A DNA stretch of 64,000 nt, taken from positions 38,331,501-38,395,500 of the forward strand of contig OZ026842.1 in the NCBI GenBank assembly GCA_964023205.1. Reading direction: 5' to 3'. How positions within the stretch are numbered: position 1 is the stretch's first letter; each line of letters opens with the position of its first letter. The notes beneath the pieces are model-generated. The model worked only from the letters and a program-made list of their open reading frames with translations. It made no database searches and was not told the origin of the DNA. The stretch is from Lutraria lutraria. Its lineage: Eukaryota > Mollusca > Bivalvia > Venerida > Mactridae. Position numbers and translations under genes: made by a program. Positions 22,066-34,321 of this stretch are shown one piece after another.

Positions 22066-23574
22066 TTGATTCAATGTATAATCATGATGTTCATCAGGGA
22101 AATGCATGGTTTGATCCGGATTCTTGGGATTTTAAGTGTCATGTTCTATTACTCAGCAGCACTAATTCATGAATCCAACTTGTTACTATTAGTTACACTG
22201 CTCAGTGGATCAATCTAAATAGATAAAGAGTTGTCGATCCCATGACCACCGTACCAAATCACATAGATGTTTTCACAATTATGATTATCTAGATGGGCAA
22301 CCTAACAAATCGTTAATGCCCATTGAAGGCAAGGTTCAGAACGTTCAACATAAGTTACTGGCCGCATTTTCATGATCTTGGTAATGACCACGATTCGAAG
22401 TGGTATGTACTCTAGAAATGATATACTTTCATGCATGCAGGCATCTGATTAAACATTTCATCTTTATTAAGTTTTAGTTCGATCTTCGTTCAACCTTTGA
22501 AAGTGAAGCCAATGATATTGGATGTTTACGCAAATACTATTCAAAATATAGTCAAAACGTAAGCGTATTATTTATAAATTGACTGAATTATATTCTCACG
22601 CTAGGTAATACACATAATATTTTTTTATCTAATATTGAAGTTATGTAGTATGAAAGAACATTTAGATATTTGATTAGCGACTTTTCATTTGATCATTTTT
22701 ATGTAAACATATTACCTCACAGGTAGTTGTGTTAGCTTATGTAAAAGTACTCCTTTGAAGCGCACCCTCCAAATGTGTTGATTGTGCAGAAAAAAAAAAA
22801 AAAAACCTAAATGGCCTTCATTGGAAATTATTATTCTTGCGTATTCGTGGCACGACTTATGTGATACAAACACACTAAGCAAACACAAACATTACAACGT
22901 GAACTTTTGAAGATTCGGAAACATTAATACACATTGAACAACAAATTCAATGCTGTAGGATGAGCATTTCATGATATACATTCTGGTATATTATAGTATG
23001 TATATTACTCAGGGTAAACAAAGAATGAATTTTTTTTCGTCAAAAATCACTTCTAAATGAACATCTTGAGACGAGGTGTTTTCAACCGTTGAAGTATTTT
23101 GCGTTACTAAGCCATTCTCAAATATTTGACTCATTTTAAATTTAGAAAATGTGAAAAATTAAAGATTAATATTTCGAAATGATCAATAGTGAAAATATAA
23201 GATCAAAGTCCACGTTAGTAAAATTCTATACTTAACAGGTTATTTCATGATATGGCGTTGTAAATGGACACTGTTTTCATGGTGTTACGGAGAAAATAAC
23301 TCTAATAACTAGAATATTCTCTGTACAGGTTGTTTCTGATTACACTGATGCAACTTTAACGATCAGACATAATGTTGTAACCAAATTATTTCGTGAATAT
23401 TGCTCTCTCAGCATAACACTGACGATTAAAAAGTCGTTACGGAGTGGTGCCTTGCGGAATAAAGATATCAGTAAAAGAGAAATACACACATAATTATGGA
23501 ACATACACATTTCATCTTTAAAGTATTCCAAGCAGGTTTTCTTGCTGAGAAGATATAAGGCACATAAAACTGTC

Positions 23575-23975
23575 GATGAGGTCTTTTTTAAAGTCCCATA
23601 AGCTTATAAACGTATTGGTCTTGATAGTTTCTGTTTGTTCTATAACAGAGGAATCCGGTGTGTTTTCCTCCCGTTCATACTTTATAGCAAGAAAAATATT
23701 TCCGAAACTACTATCGTATTTTTTTCAATATCATTGAAATAAATACTATTTATAGAACACCTGAGATTTCCCGCAGTCATGCTGTGCACACGTAGTAAAG
23801 TGTCGTCACGCGCTCTACATATTTCAAGTTTACAAAAGCAAAAATCACAATGAAATGAGTGTTTTCAGGCGAAAAAGGGCTTGTTTTGTCGGTAATAATT
23901 ATCTTGGGATAATATCAGCAATTAAATGTTTTTGCATATATTTTTCTACAGCAAAAAGCTAATGGGGCTTAATGT
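23575..23975 (+). repeat. Dispersed repeat R1, uninterrupted copy
   Basis: Its reverse complement is found in two pieces at 45385-45500 and 43022-43313, separated there by about 2.07 kb of inserted sequence. Shared landmarks include TATAACAGAGGAATCC, TTTTCCTCCC, ATTATCTTGGGATAAT and CTACATATTTCAAGTTTAC-like text. Confidence 0.75.
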
Positions 23976-24618
23976 CTACAGTTTCAATGTTAATCACTTC
24001 TATATATACATTAAGTAAGACTGACATGTTCAGTTGTTGAATCTTGTATTTGCTTACTTCACCATGTTCCCTTTAATTAAGCTGACAAAATCATTCATTT
24101 CCTTATTGCTTTATAAAATCGGTTATGGTAGGTTAGTGTTAATTTGAAGACATTTACGTACGTCCAGATTTACAACATTTTATCTGAAAACAAACAAGAA
24201 AGTTTCTAAGAAAAATCGTTGGAGACATTTTGTTTTTCGTGAAAACGTCTATTTTTGTTATGTTTATGTAAAATAAGCTTGACGATAGAAATTCGTTAGT
24301 AAAAAAATGTTGTTTATACATTCAGTATTGCAGTTCATATCTAATGAAAGACATACTTAGGGGTCGTACTAGTTTTGTAATTGAGTACAAAAATGAAAAT
24401 GGTTCTACTTCGAACCAGGTATGGTTGAAGGATGGTCTAATACAAAGAACTGACTTAAATTAGTATCTACATGTATCTGTATTACTCATGACAGGAACGT
24501 CAATGGTCAAACTAAGGTACACGTACGTCAGTGGTTTTCCCCCATTGTTAAAGTCAAATGACCCCGGCTGTTGGTAGTCACCTACGACACCACGTGATAG
24601 AGTCCTCTGAGAAAATTA

Positions 24619-25002
24619 ATGTCCACATCAATTTTAACGTTTTTCTTCGCATGTGAAGTTTTTATGGGAAGTTTTAATCTTATTAAAGATATTAAACAAA
24701 TCTTGTGGGAAAGGTTTTCATTATTACAAATTAAGTTCTTTAAGCGTGTTTGTTGTGATTATTTGTCGCCTATCCTCGAATTCAATTACTTTTATGGTAC
24801 CGCATCATGCCATTGCAGCGAAATATGTGATTCCTTAAACGACAAACGCTGTGTTTATTACCTGCGGCCCCGAGGCCCGAGTAGTTTTCTTATGGTGATT
24901 TGTCTGTATTTCGTGTTTAAGCTATTGAAAGTAGCATTTTGTAAGAATGTCGAGAACCAGACTAAAACAACTAGTCTGGTTACCGTGTTCATCAATCTTT
25001 AG
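24619..25002 (+). other. Unsupported 127-codon open frame
   Basis: The longest open frame in 23976-26090. It has a hydrophobic start and cysteine-rich middle, and no family I recognise. No clear splice sites or polyA signal surround it. I regard it as probably non-coding. The rest of this stretch shows nothing I can name. Confidence 0.2.
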
Positions 25003-26091
25003 TACGCTTCTGTAAGAATTACGAGAACCAGACTAACGCAATATTTCGAAGCAATTGAGAACAATTTTTTAAGAATGGATACTATTTGAGATATATTTTT
25101 CATGAAAAGCAGTACCTTGTATATCTTATCTAATTTTTAATTCCTAAACAAAATCAAAGTACTGAAAGTACTGTCGGAATTTGATTTTTTATCATATGAG
25201 GCAAGTCACTGCCATAGTGTTGCTGGCAACACAACAATGACTGTTAGGAGAAATCGTAAATTAGGAACTGTACAGTTGATGGATATTCATGCTTAGGAAT
25301 TAACATACACCATATCAATATTGCCATCTATTTATGTACATATTCTGATATTCATGTGCTAAATTCCATCAACCTAACATGATAGTTATCTAAGTTATCA
25401 GATGTTTCTAGTTTTGTATGTAGCCCATTATCCAGCCTATATTTTTCCGAATCCATCGGTACCAAAATAAGCATTGTTGCTGTCGTATTTACTGATTTAA
25501 TACATACCGAAAAGCTCTTCAAAACGCTATATTTTAATAATATATCTTGATTATGACAACGTATCACTTTAAATCCACACTACAGTGCTAGAAAATCGAC
25601 CTATATGATTCATTTAGTGATAATCTGGTTTTGAAGAGTTTTCGATTTTCCATGTTTTTAGTTCCAAACTCGGAACACAATTGCTGTCGATAATAGAAAT
25701 GAACTGACATAAACCACTATCGATTGATAAATCGTAGTTTAAGATTTTTTTCAGAAAATCTATGTAATTGGTATGTGAATTATATTCAAACTTAATATCA
25801 TGATGTTGGACTATATGACAGGTTTTGAAGTGAAAGTAAAAGTTTATTGTAAAACAATATAGCTATTCGGAAACGAGCCGTTATACGGCGATATTTGCCG
25901 ATCTCGCTACGGAATATACCGACATCGCACGATTTCATCAGTTCCATTACGATCCTTCTGTCTCAACATCAAAATACCCTTCACACACTGTGAACCAACG
26001 TAATAATTGCGAACTTCACAATAACTGTTATTTCTTCGCAAATTTATGTCAGTACCGCCGTTCTATTCTCTGCACTTCGACGGGAAAACCA

Positions 26092-27234
26092 CACATGTCA
26101 CAAAGTGACAAAGTGAGCTATTAGGATCACTCTCCGTCCGGCGTCGTGCGGTGTGCGTCGTGCGTCGTCAAACTTTATGTTGTGACCACACTAGGGGCCA
26201 CATTTTTGGCTCAATTTTAGCAAAACTGGGTCAGAACGTTAATATCAACAAAATCTCGGACGAGTTCGATATTGGGCCATTTGGGGTCAAAAACTAGGTC
26301 ACCAGGGCCAAATAAGGGAAAACCTTGTGAACACTTTAGAAATCACTGTTTTGACTGCATCTTCATGAAACTTTGTCAGAATGTTTATTTTAATAATATG
26401 TAGGTCAAGTTTGATAATGGGTCATTTCTGTAGCAGAATTAGGTCACTAGGGCAAATTGCTGGAAAACCTTGTGAACACTCTAGAAGTCACTGTTTTGAT
26501 TGGATGATCATGAAACCTTGTCAGAATGTTCGTCTTCATAATATCTTGGATGAGTTCGAACATGGATCATCTTGGGTCAAAAACTAGGTCGCTAGGTCAA
26601 ATCTTATGAAAAACCATGTTAACACTGTAGATTTCACAGTTATTATTGGATCTTCACCAAACTTTGTCAAATCGTTTGTTTAAATGATATAATGGTCAAG
26701 TATAAATATGGGTCATCTGGGGTCAATAACTAGGTCACCAGCTCAAATCTTAGGAAAACTTTGTTAACACTGTAGATGTGACAGTTTTAATTGGATCTTC
26801 ACCAAACCTTGCCAAAATGTTTGCCTTAATGATATGTGGGTGAAGGATGAACATGGGTCAGCCGGGTTCAAAAACTGGGTCACAAGGTCAAATCTTAGGT
26901 AAAAATCTTGTAAAAGCTCTAAATGTCATGGTTTTGATTGGATCTTGGCCAAACCTTAATGATATTAAGGACAAGTTCAAATATGGGTCACCTAGGGTCA
27001 AAAACCAGGTCACAAGGTCAAATCTTAGGAAAACCTTATTAACACTGTAGATGTCAAATTTTGATCGTATCTTCACCAAACCTAGTCAGACTGTTTGTCT
27101 TAATGATATGTAAGACAAATTCGAACATAGGTCGTCTGGGGTCAAAAACTAGGTCACCGGTTCAAAACAATATTTTAATGAGTGAACAGTGATTGTCATG
27201 TGAGCGATATAGGGCCATCTTGGCCCTCTTGTTT
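26092..27234 (+). repeat. Hairpin-headed tandem-core repeat, copy 2
   Basis: Nearly identical to copy 1 (17615-18767), with the same seven-unit layout and tail. It lacks the first bases of the 5' hairpin and has an extra GTGCGGTGTGCGTC near 26147. It lacks a short GTCAGATTGTTTGTC-like stretch near 26955. Confidence 0.88.
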
Positions 27235-27287
27235 AATTCAGTATTTTTTTTAAATAAAAAAAAACTCTTATTGTGTACAATGGGTTT

Positions 27288-28155
27288 TTAGCTCACATGT
27301 CACAAATTGACAGGGTGATCTTTTAGGATCAGTCTCCGTCCGGCGTCGTGCGGTGTGCGTTGTCAAACTTTACCTTGTAAACACACTAGGGGTCACATTT
27401 TTAGCTCAATTTTAGCAAAACTGGGTCAGCATGTTAACATTGACAAAATCTCGAACGAGTTCGATATTGGGCCATTTTAGGTGAAAAACTAGGTCACCAT
27501 GGCCAAATAAGGGAACACCTTGTGAACACTTTAGAAATCACTGATTTGATTGGATCTTCATGAAACTTTGTCAGAATGGTTATTTCAATAATATGTAGGT
27601 CAAGTTTAATAATGGGTCATTTCCGGTCAAAACCTAGGTCTCTAGGGCAAATTGCTGGAAAACCTTGTGAACACTCTAGAAGTCACTGTTTTGATTGGAT
27701 GATCATGAAACCTTGTCAGAATGTTTGTCATTATAATACATTGTATCTTGGACGAGTTCGAACATGGGTCATCTTGAGTCAAAAACTAGGTCGCTAGGTC
27801 AAATCTTAGGAAAACCTTATTAATACTGTAGATGTCAAATTTTGATTGTATCTTCACCAAACCTTGTCAGAATGTTTGTCTTAATGATATGTAAGACAAA
27901 TTCAAATATAGATTATCTGGGGTCAGAAACTAGGTCACAAGGTCAAATCTTAGGAAAACCTTGTCTATGCTGTAGTTTTCATGGTTTTGATTGGATCTTC
28001 ACCAAATCTTGTCAGTATGTTTGTCTTATTTATATGTAGGACAAATTCTAACATGGGTCATCTGGGGTCAAAAACTAGGTCACCGGTTCAAAACGAAGTT
28101 TTAATGAGTGAACAGTGATTGTCATGTGAGCGATATAGGGCCATCTTCGCCCTCA
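27288..28155 (+). repeat. Hairpin-headed tandem-core repeat, copy 3
   Basis: The same head (TTTTTAGCTCACATGTCAC) and tail (GGGCCATCTTCGCCCTC), but only about five core units and more divergence. It starts 53 bp after copy 2 ends. Confidence 0.85.
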
Positions 28156-28744
28156 AGTGAAGATTGTTTATTGATCGCTTCTTTGAGATCTTTGTTTGCT
28201 GTTATGGGTAAATGTCTCGAATGCATATCATAAGCAAGTTTGAAAAGTACTGTCTTTGCTTAGATGTGCTTTGAAAAGGACTCTCAGTGTTAGTTTATCA
28301 ATGATCCCTGGGCAGTCGATTGAAACAACGTTCAATATGTATATCCATATGATCATAGAATCGTTCGGTCGGATTTAATTATGGACCACTCCTTTGTATG
28401 CGCGCTGTCTTTCACCGTATCGATCGTTCGTCTGTCTGTCTATCTGTTTGCCGGTCTATATATTATGGTATTTTATGTTATGATCAGCGGTACTAGATCT
28501 AACCAATACTTCCGGGTTCTCTGAAAATAGAAACGTTGACATGTTTCCGTTCACTTAATAACAACAGTAATAAGTGGAATATTGTTTTTCAGCGTAACTG
28601 TCTTCTATAATTTTTTACCTAATTTATTGACATCAAAATGCTTAATAATCTAAAGTTTGAATGTATGTAAAAACAAAATGCTTGCACTTTATGTATGATT
28701 TTTTTCTAGACGAATTTTAGTCATGAGTACGAGTTTATTCTATT

Positions 28745-28832
28745 TGTTCGCGAGTGTATATTATAGTGTCTATTACTAGTTTGGATCAAACTGGCCATTC
28801 GATTAGCTACTGGTGATATCGGTCATTTGTTT
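28745..28832 (+). repeat. Dispersed repeat R2, empty-site copy
   Basis: GTGTCTATTACTAGTTTGG followed by ACTGGCCATTCGATTAGCTA and CTGGTGAT matches the two flanks of the 587-bp element at 44403-44989, but without that element. 28160-28740 and 28833-29400 show no gene I can support. Confidence 0.7.
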
Positions 28833-29559
28833 GGCTAGTCATTGGATTGACTATTCGTCGCATAAACTTGTCATGTTTGACTGAATGTCTTCGTCTTCTC
28901 TTTTGTTATATAACATGTCGGTCGAAATAAAGTTATTCACACGTTCTTGACAAACATCCTACATTTAGTAGTGGAATTAATAGTATAATTAAATATACAT
29001 TGTATAGTAAATATGACTACGCATTTCTACGCTGTTGTTTTTCCAATGGATTTCTTGTTTCCAATGTCCGTGAATGAATGTGATTCAGTACCATATAATC
29101 AGCTTGGAAAATATATATCACTTCAAGAACTAACCGGTCAATACCAGTACATTCTCAATACAGTGGTTTTGAAGAGCTCTTATGTACTTAAACATTGAGC
29201 CTCAATATTTCGTGATGTAAGCGATATTCTTGCTGTGAATTTGACTGCACCTTTGCCTTTAAGTGACAAGGCGTGGAGTTGCTTGCGTGCCTTTTACAAA
29301 TACTCGAGTTGGTCATGGGCGATAATTTTAAGTAATGTAAATAGCCTTCGAATATTCCCAAACACTGAATCACGGAATACTTTGTACTGATAGTACTGAT
29401 TGACTTGGTATATCAATTTTTCAACAATTTAAAGTTATATACGGCGGTCGATTTACCTGAAGTTTTCCTGAAAGGTATTTTGCCTAATGTTAACTTATCC
29501 TTCCACAAGGAATCTACAATTTCTTCACATGTGGAGGAAAACCGACATTATTGTCAAAT

Positions 29560-31280
29560 TTTCATGGAAGGGTATATATACAAATAAAAATCCCTCTGAC
29601 GTTATTAAACATGATATTGTACGATGCTTGGAAGATATATGAATACTGAAAATGAATTTGATATTTTCCCTTCAAACATACGGACTCCATGTTTTTATAT
29701 ATTACCGAAGACCCACAAACCACCGGATAATAATCTACCATTGAAATATCCCGGAAGACCGATTGTATCAGCTTGTAATTCACCAACTGAAAATATTTCC
29801 AAATACATTGACTATGTTTTGAAACCATATATGTTAAATCTACCATCATATGTTAAAGATACTACTGACTTTATAAATAAAGTGAAAGATATGAAGTTAA
29901 GAAAAAACACGTATTTAGTAACACTAGACGTATCTTCACTCTACACTAATATTCCAAACAATGATGGAATTAACGCTTGTAAATCGTTTTTAGAAAAAAA
30001 TGGTCTATATGGAAGTTACTTATCGATTGAAGAAATTACACGTCTTATTGGTATTGTTCTGGAAAATAACTATTTTAAATTTGGAAACGAGTTCTATTTA
30101 CAGACAATGGGTACATCAATGGGTAGTTCCATGGCCCCAACATATGCATCACTATTTATGGGAAAACTAGAGGAATACTTTATTAATTTAAGAAACGCTA
30201 AACCATCCCTGTGGCTAAGATTTCTAGACGACATATTTATGATATGGGATCATTCATTTGAAGAATTGGAAAGTTTTATCAGTGAACTCAACAATTTTCA
30301 TCCTAACATCAAATTCACATATTCCATATCAAATACTTCTGTTTCTTTCCTGGACGTTCAAGTTTCGAAAAATAAGTCTCTAAATGTTGAAACAAATATC
30401 TATATAAAGGAAACCAATAACCACCAATACTTGGATTATACTTCGTGTCACCCTAAGAAATGCAAAGATGGCATACCGTATAGCCAGGCTAAGAGATACC
30501 GACGCATAATATCGGATGACGATAAATTTCAATCATCGCTTGACGAACTACGTGCATTTTTCATAGACAGAAACTTCCCGGTGTCCGTGATAGACAATGC
30601 CTTTACAAAAGTTTCACAGACGTCACAAACAGATGCACTATCATCTACTGTCTCAGAGAAAAACGCATCATTCCGGATCCATTTACTGTGGAATTCAATC
30701 CATCTTTATCTGATATTGGTAGTACCATACATCGATACTGGGACCTCCTTCATATAACGAAGAACGATAATGTTAAATTTGTGCATAAAACGTTTACGCC
30801 AATTCTTGCTTACAGACGTCCTAAAAATTTACATGACTTCTTAGTTAGTTCAGATCTTAAAACTGATGATACTAGTGATTATTTTTTCAGCACGAGTTGT
30901 ACCAGAATCAACTTCGGTTCAACATTTACGAGTTCCGTCACAAAAAGGACATTCGATTTAAAATACAATCGAAAAGTGTCATTTACTTAATAACGTGTAA
31001 ACAATGTCAAAAACAATATGTTGGCCAGACAATGCAACCGGTTTCACGACGTATGAATAATCATAAATTTGATGTTTCAAATTTTACTAATGATTGATTT
31101 TCTTCTCTTGTTGCTAGCCACTTTAATGAAGGCACTCATAATATGTCTGACTTTTCTTTTATGCCTGTTGATGTTATAAACAATAATATTAATCGATTAT
31201 GCAAGGAAACTTTTTGGATACATAAGTTACAAACGCTTCACCCTAACGGTTTGAATTCAAAAACCTTGTTTACAGTATAA
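29560..31280 (+). pseudogene. Penelope-like retroelement: RT plus GIY-YIG, frameshifted
   Basis: The main frame (29624-30757) holds a reverse transcriptase typical of Penelope-like elements. RTPCFYILPKTHKP and GRPIVS come first, then LVTLDVSSLYTNIP (catalytic Asp at about residue 102), TMGTSMGSSMAPTYASLFMG, and RFLDDIFMIW with the catalytic Asp pair at about residues 202-203. It continues as IKFTYSIS..SVSFLDV. Another frame (30688-30990) continues with FNPSLSDI and FTPILAYRRPKNLHDFLVSS. A third has VIYLITCKQCQKQYVGQT, the GIY-YIG endonuclease core, with an in-frame TGA at 31095, then ETFWIHKLQTLHPNGLN to TAA at 31278. Shifts fall near 29630, 30660 and 30980. The N-terminal part is not readable. 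The element is inactive. Confidence 0.9.
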
Positions 31281-31490
31281 AATACATGTTAAATGTTTAA
31301 TTTTTGTTTAGTTAGGTACTATCACGTTTTTTCCTATTACCGGTTTTTATATATCATAATTCTATAGGAAATATTTGTATTTTATATCCGTATAGTACTA
31401 TAACTCAATTCTAAATGACACATTAATTAATTAATTTCTATTCATTCATACAATCATGTTTTATTTTATATAATTATATATTCCGCGCTT

Positions 31491-31582
31491 TAACGTAACG
31501 TCAAATATTACATGACGTCACGTCCGTTGTTTGTTATTATGTAGGCCTATTATTCTGACGAAGGCTCAATGCCGAAACGTTA
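31491..31582 (+). ncRNA. Candidate hammerhead ribozyme of the Penelope-like element
   Basis: The conserved core CTGACGA (31555-31561) is followed by a GGC/GCC stem II with a TCAAT loop, then GAAA (31574-31577). ACGTTA (31577-31582) pairs with TAACGT (31496-31501), forming stem III, and the predicted cleavage site follows C31502. Stem I would be 31503-31554, with TACAT/ATGTA pairing inside. An extra A (31562) before stem II and weak stem I pairing may reduce activity. Hammerheads are known in the terminal repeats of Penelope-like elements, and this one lies 211 bases after the element's last stop. Confidence 0.55.
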
Positions 31583-31623
31583 AGAAACATAAAGAAATTT
31601 TTAACACGTGTTGTTGTTGTTTT

Positions 31624-31700
31624 AACTGTATTGCATGGAAGGGTATGACATACCGCGATCAGAAATCGAATTCGGATCGCCGGGCTACAGCTACTGTACA
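31624..31700 (-). mobile_element. tRNA-derived SINE, diverged
   Basis: The reverse complement reads GTAGCCCGGCGATCCGAATT, then CGATTTCTGATCGCGGTATG and TCATACCC. This is the same layout as the 44150-44250 copy (B box and GGTCATACC end). Confidence 0.4.
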
Positions 31701-31871
31701 CATGGTATATCCATTAGTGTACGTATTTATTGGTATCCGTATTTCTGAAAAGATTGACAGTTTTAGAATAAAGACAAATATGTTCGTTCCTTCGAAAACT
31801 GTCACTAATATTTGGTGTCCGAAATTGTGATGTGTCCGTAAGATGGGGATCTTACTGTGGGTATTTTAATT

Positions 31872-31995
31872 AGGTTTTTCTAACAAAAGTGGTGTAGGGA
31901 TAGAGCGTCGGACTCAGAGGTGGCGGGTTGCCACAAGTGGCAACATTTGACCGTAATCTTCACAACCCCTTCTTTCGGCGCGAGTACTGGTCAGA
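31872..31995 (+). mobile_element. Possible tRNA-like SINE head
   Basis: GTGGTGTAGGGATAGAGCGT followed by CGGACTCAGAGGTGGCGGGTT resembles a tRNA A-box half. The B box is unclear, interrupted by a GCCACAAGTGGC palindrome. 32000-33580 contains no feature I recognise. Confidence 0.3.
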
Positions 31996-33583
31996 ATCCA
32001 GGAAGCAGTCATTGAAATTAGAGAATATATGTTGTAAGTACTTGCTCTACAATCGATGTAAAAATAAATAAGTTTAAACTAAATCCATAGTCCAAAAAGA
32101 ATTATCTTGATCTTTTTTATACACCCAGTCGAAACTGTAACCACTGCATTAGCCTGGTCCAGTTCATCAGTATATCTTACACATGTTTTATGAGACATTT
32201 TCATGGACAACTTGATTCAATATTTTAAAGGAACATTGCCATATTAAACTGAAATGAAATATCAACTTAACATCCTGTCTACTGAATTATTTTTATGCCC
32301 CGCCGACTGAAAATATCAACTATAAACGCGCTGACGACAGAAAATTACATATTTGCGCCCTGTCGTCTAAACAAATAAACTTTACAAAAACATCAACACC
32401 ACACCATATCGAACGACTCATCTGGGCGTTTTTAAGAGCAAGCTTTAGTATTTTAGCATTATGACTCCAGTCAGCGCAGAATTGATTCTATCATTAGTAA
32501 ACTCACAGACAGAAGAAAAACAAGTATCAAAGCGGATTATTACTGTTGTGTCGGGAATTTTGATCTAAATGCTGTACGTAACAGACGTCGGTTTATCATA
32601 AAACAGGTCATAAACATTTATGGACTCGGGAAGATTACGTAATAAAATTATGTTTTGTCTAAAGCTTATATACTATTAGTTTATTTTTGAAAGGCTTATT
32701 GGTGTCGAGAGTTCGAGGCCATGTCAAGGATAACAATCCACGGCCTTCTTTTCGGGCAAAACTCCTCTATGACAACTCTGTATTCAATCTTTGAACGATT
32801 CTACAACAAAATCACGACAAATTGAACAACCAAAAATGAAGCTAATTGGAGCAAAGAAACTACTAATTTTAATAAAAACACAACTTTCGTCGAAAATTAA
32901 TTTAAACCAGCCGTTAATGAATATTTTAGAGAGAACAAGACTTTTGGAAAGGATTAGTTTGTAAAAACACAGCCAAATGAAATTTTAATTACAATGAACA
33001 TACTAATGACACTACACATGCGCAATGAACAAATCAAAACGAGATTGTATATTGCATCATATTTCTTAAAACCGATTTAGTCGAAAGATCGGTCTAGCAA
33101 GGTCATGGGAAACGAACATTTACTGATTTAATCCGAACCAGAAATTTATCTTATTATTGTATAATAATATTATTATTGTGTCGACTAACCTACGTTCAAA
33201 CATTTGTTTCTACGTCATTGGCTTTTTTTGTTCACAAACTTATTCCCTTGTCTGTAATTGTAATTGTTCTACATTGCAGTAAAATCACGTTATATTCCAT
33301 AATCAACAAATACAAGAAGCGTCTGGAAACAGAATAGATAATTAAATTGAGTGAAAACATCCAATAACCGGGACCAATATACGATAAATGTAATCTCCAA
33401 AGGAAAGCTCGGGTTCAAAGATGTAAAACTTGCAGATTGGTGCATACTTAAAGAAACAATGGCAATAATAACATTCAGATTATTTTGACGAAATACATGT
33501 AATAAATAATAAAATAAACAGTAATTTTATTTGGCAAAGTATACACAACATTGCAATTTAAAATAAAATGATGGATAAATGAT

Positions 33584-34321
33584 TGCCATAATTTATTTAG
33601 ATGGTAAACAGTTTGATATTTTAAACCAAAATACATTGAGAATAATAATAAAGACTTTACAATAAGAGGCAACATAATTAGACTATGCCCAATATCTTCC
33701 CATGTGACTTCTTAAGAATATGGAGACTGTTCTCACGATCTTCGAGTCGTTTGGGATACATTGCATAAAATTCGAAATATGAACGGCAACTAATACTTAT
33801 AACACAGGGGACTGATGTCATGTAGGAGGAGGTAGGCCAAGGATAAAAAACATGGATATGTCTTTTGGAATCTAAACGATATTTCAGTTCCATTAGCCGT
33901 CACTCGCTCGGTGAGCATGAATTTTTATGCGGACCTATGTGTTACCTTTATCTACGTTCGCCATGCAATCAAAATTGAGATTCGTAATGCACAACTTTTA
34001 AACCCGGAAGTCATTTGCATTACAATGTATTGTGTATCCACCAAACTTGTTCACTTGTTCTATTATTGTATATTTGTTTGATATGATAAAAGTCCATCCA
34101 TACATTGTAGTAGTCACCGTGCGATGTTTTAACACGTATAACGAACGAAGGATACAAAGGGATGGTTTATGCAAAAATACTTTTCTACAGAAGAAGTCAC
34201 ATGGGAAGATTGGGCATAGTCTTATTATGTTGCCTCTTATTGTAAAGTCTTTATTATTATTCTCAATGTATTTTGGTTTAAAAGATCAAACTGTTTGCCA
34301 TCTAATTAAATATATGGCAAT
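33584..34321. repeat. Inverted repeat, about 130-bp arms, 477-bp spacer
   Basis: 33584-33713 is the reverse complement of 34191-34321 with few differences (for example AAGAAGTCACATGGGAAGAT). Each arm has an open frame starting MLPLIVKSLLLFSMYFGLK, which is a consequence of the repeat and not evidence of a gene. The spacer has no ORF I recognise. 34330-35850 shows nothing clear. Confidence 0.8.

Noticed and set aside
28880..28960. Second hammerhead copy upstream of the Penelope-like element
   Set aside because: TCGAAATAAAG...CACACGTTCTTG loosely recalls the sequence after the downstream ribozyme, but no CTGANGA core or pairing stems are present.
29405..29587. N-terminal part of the Penelope-like protein
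   Set aside because: The position fits, but the 60-codon frame has no recognisable family motif, so it was not added to the element.
31531..31830. 99-codon frame after the Penelope-like element
   Set aside because: It runs through the candidate ribozyme and a reversed SINE, and has no protein motif.
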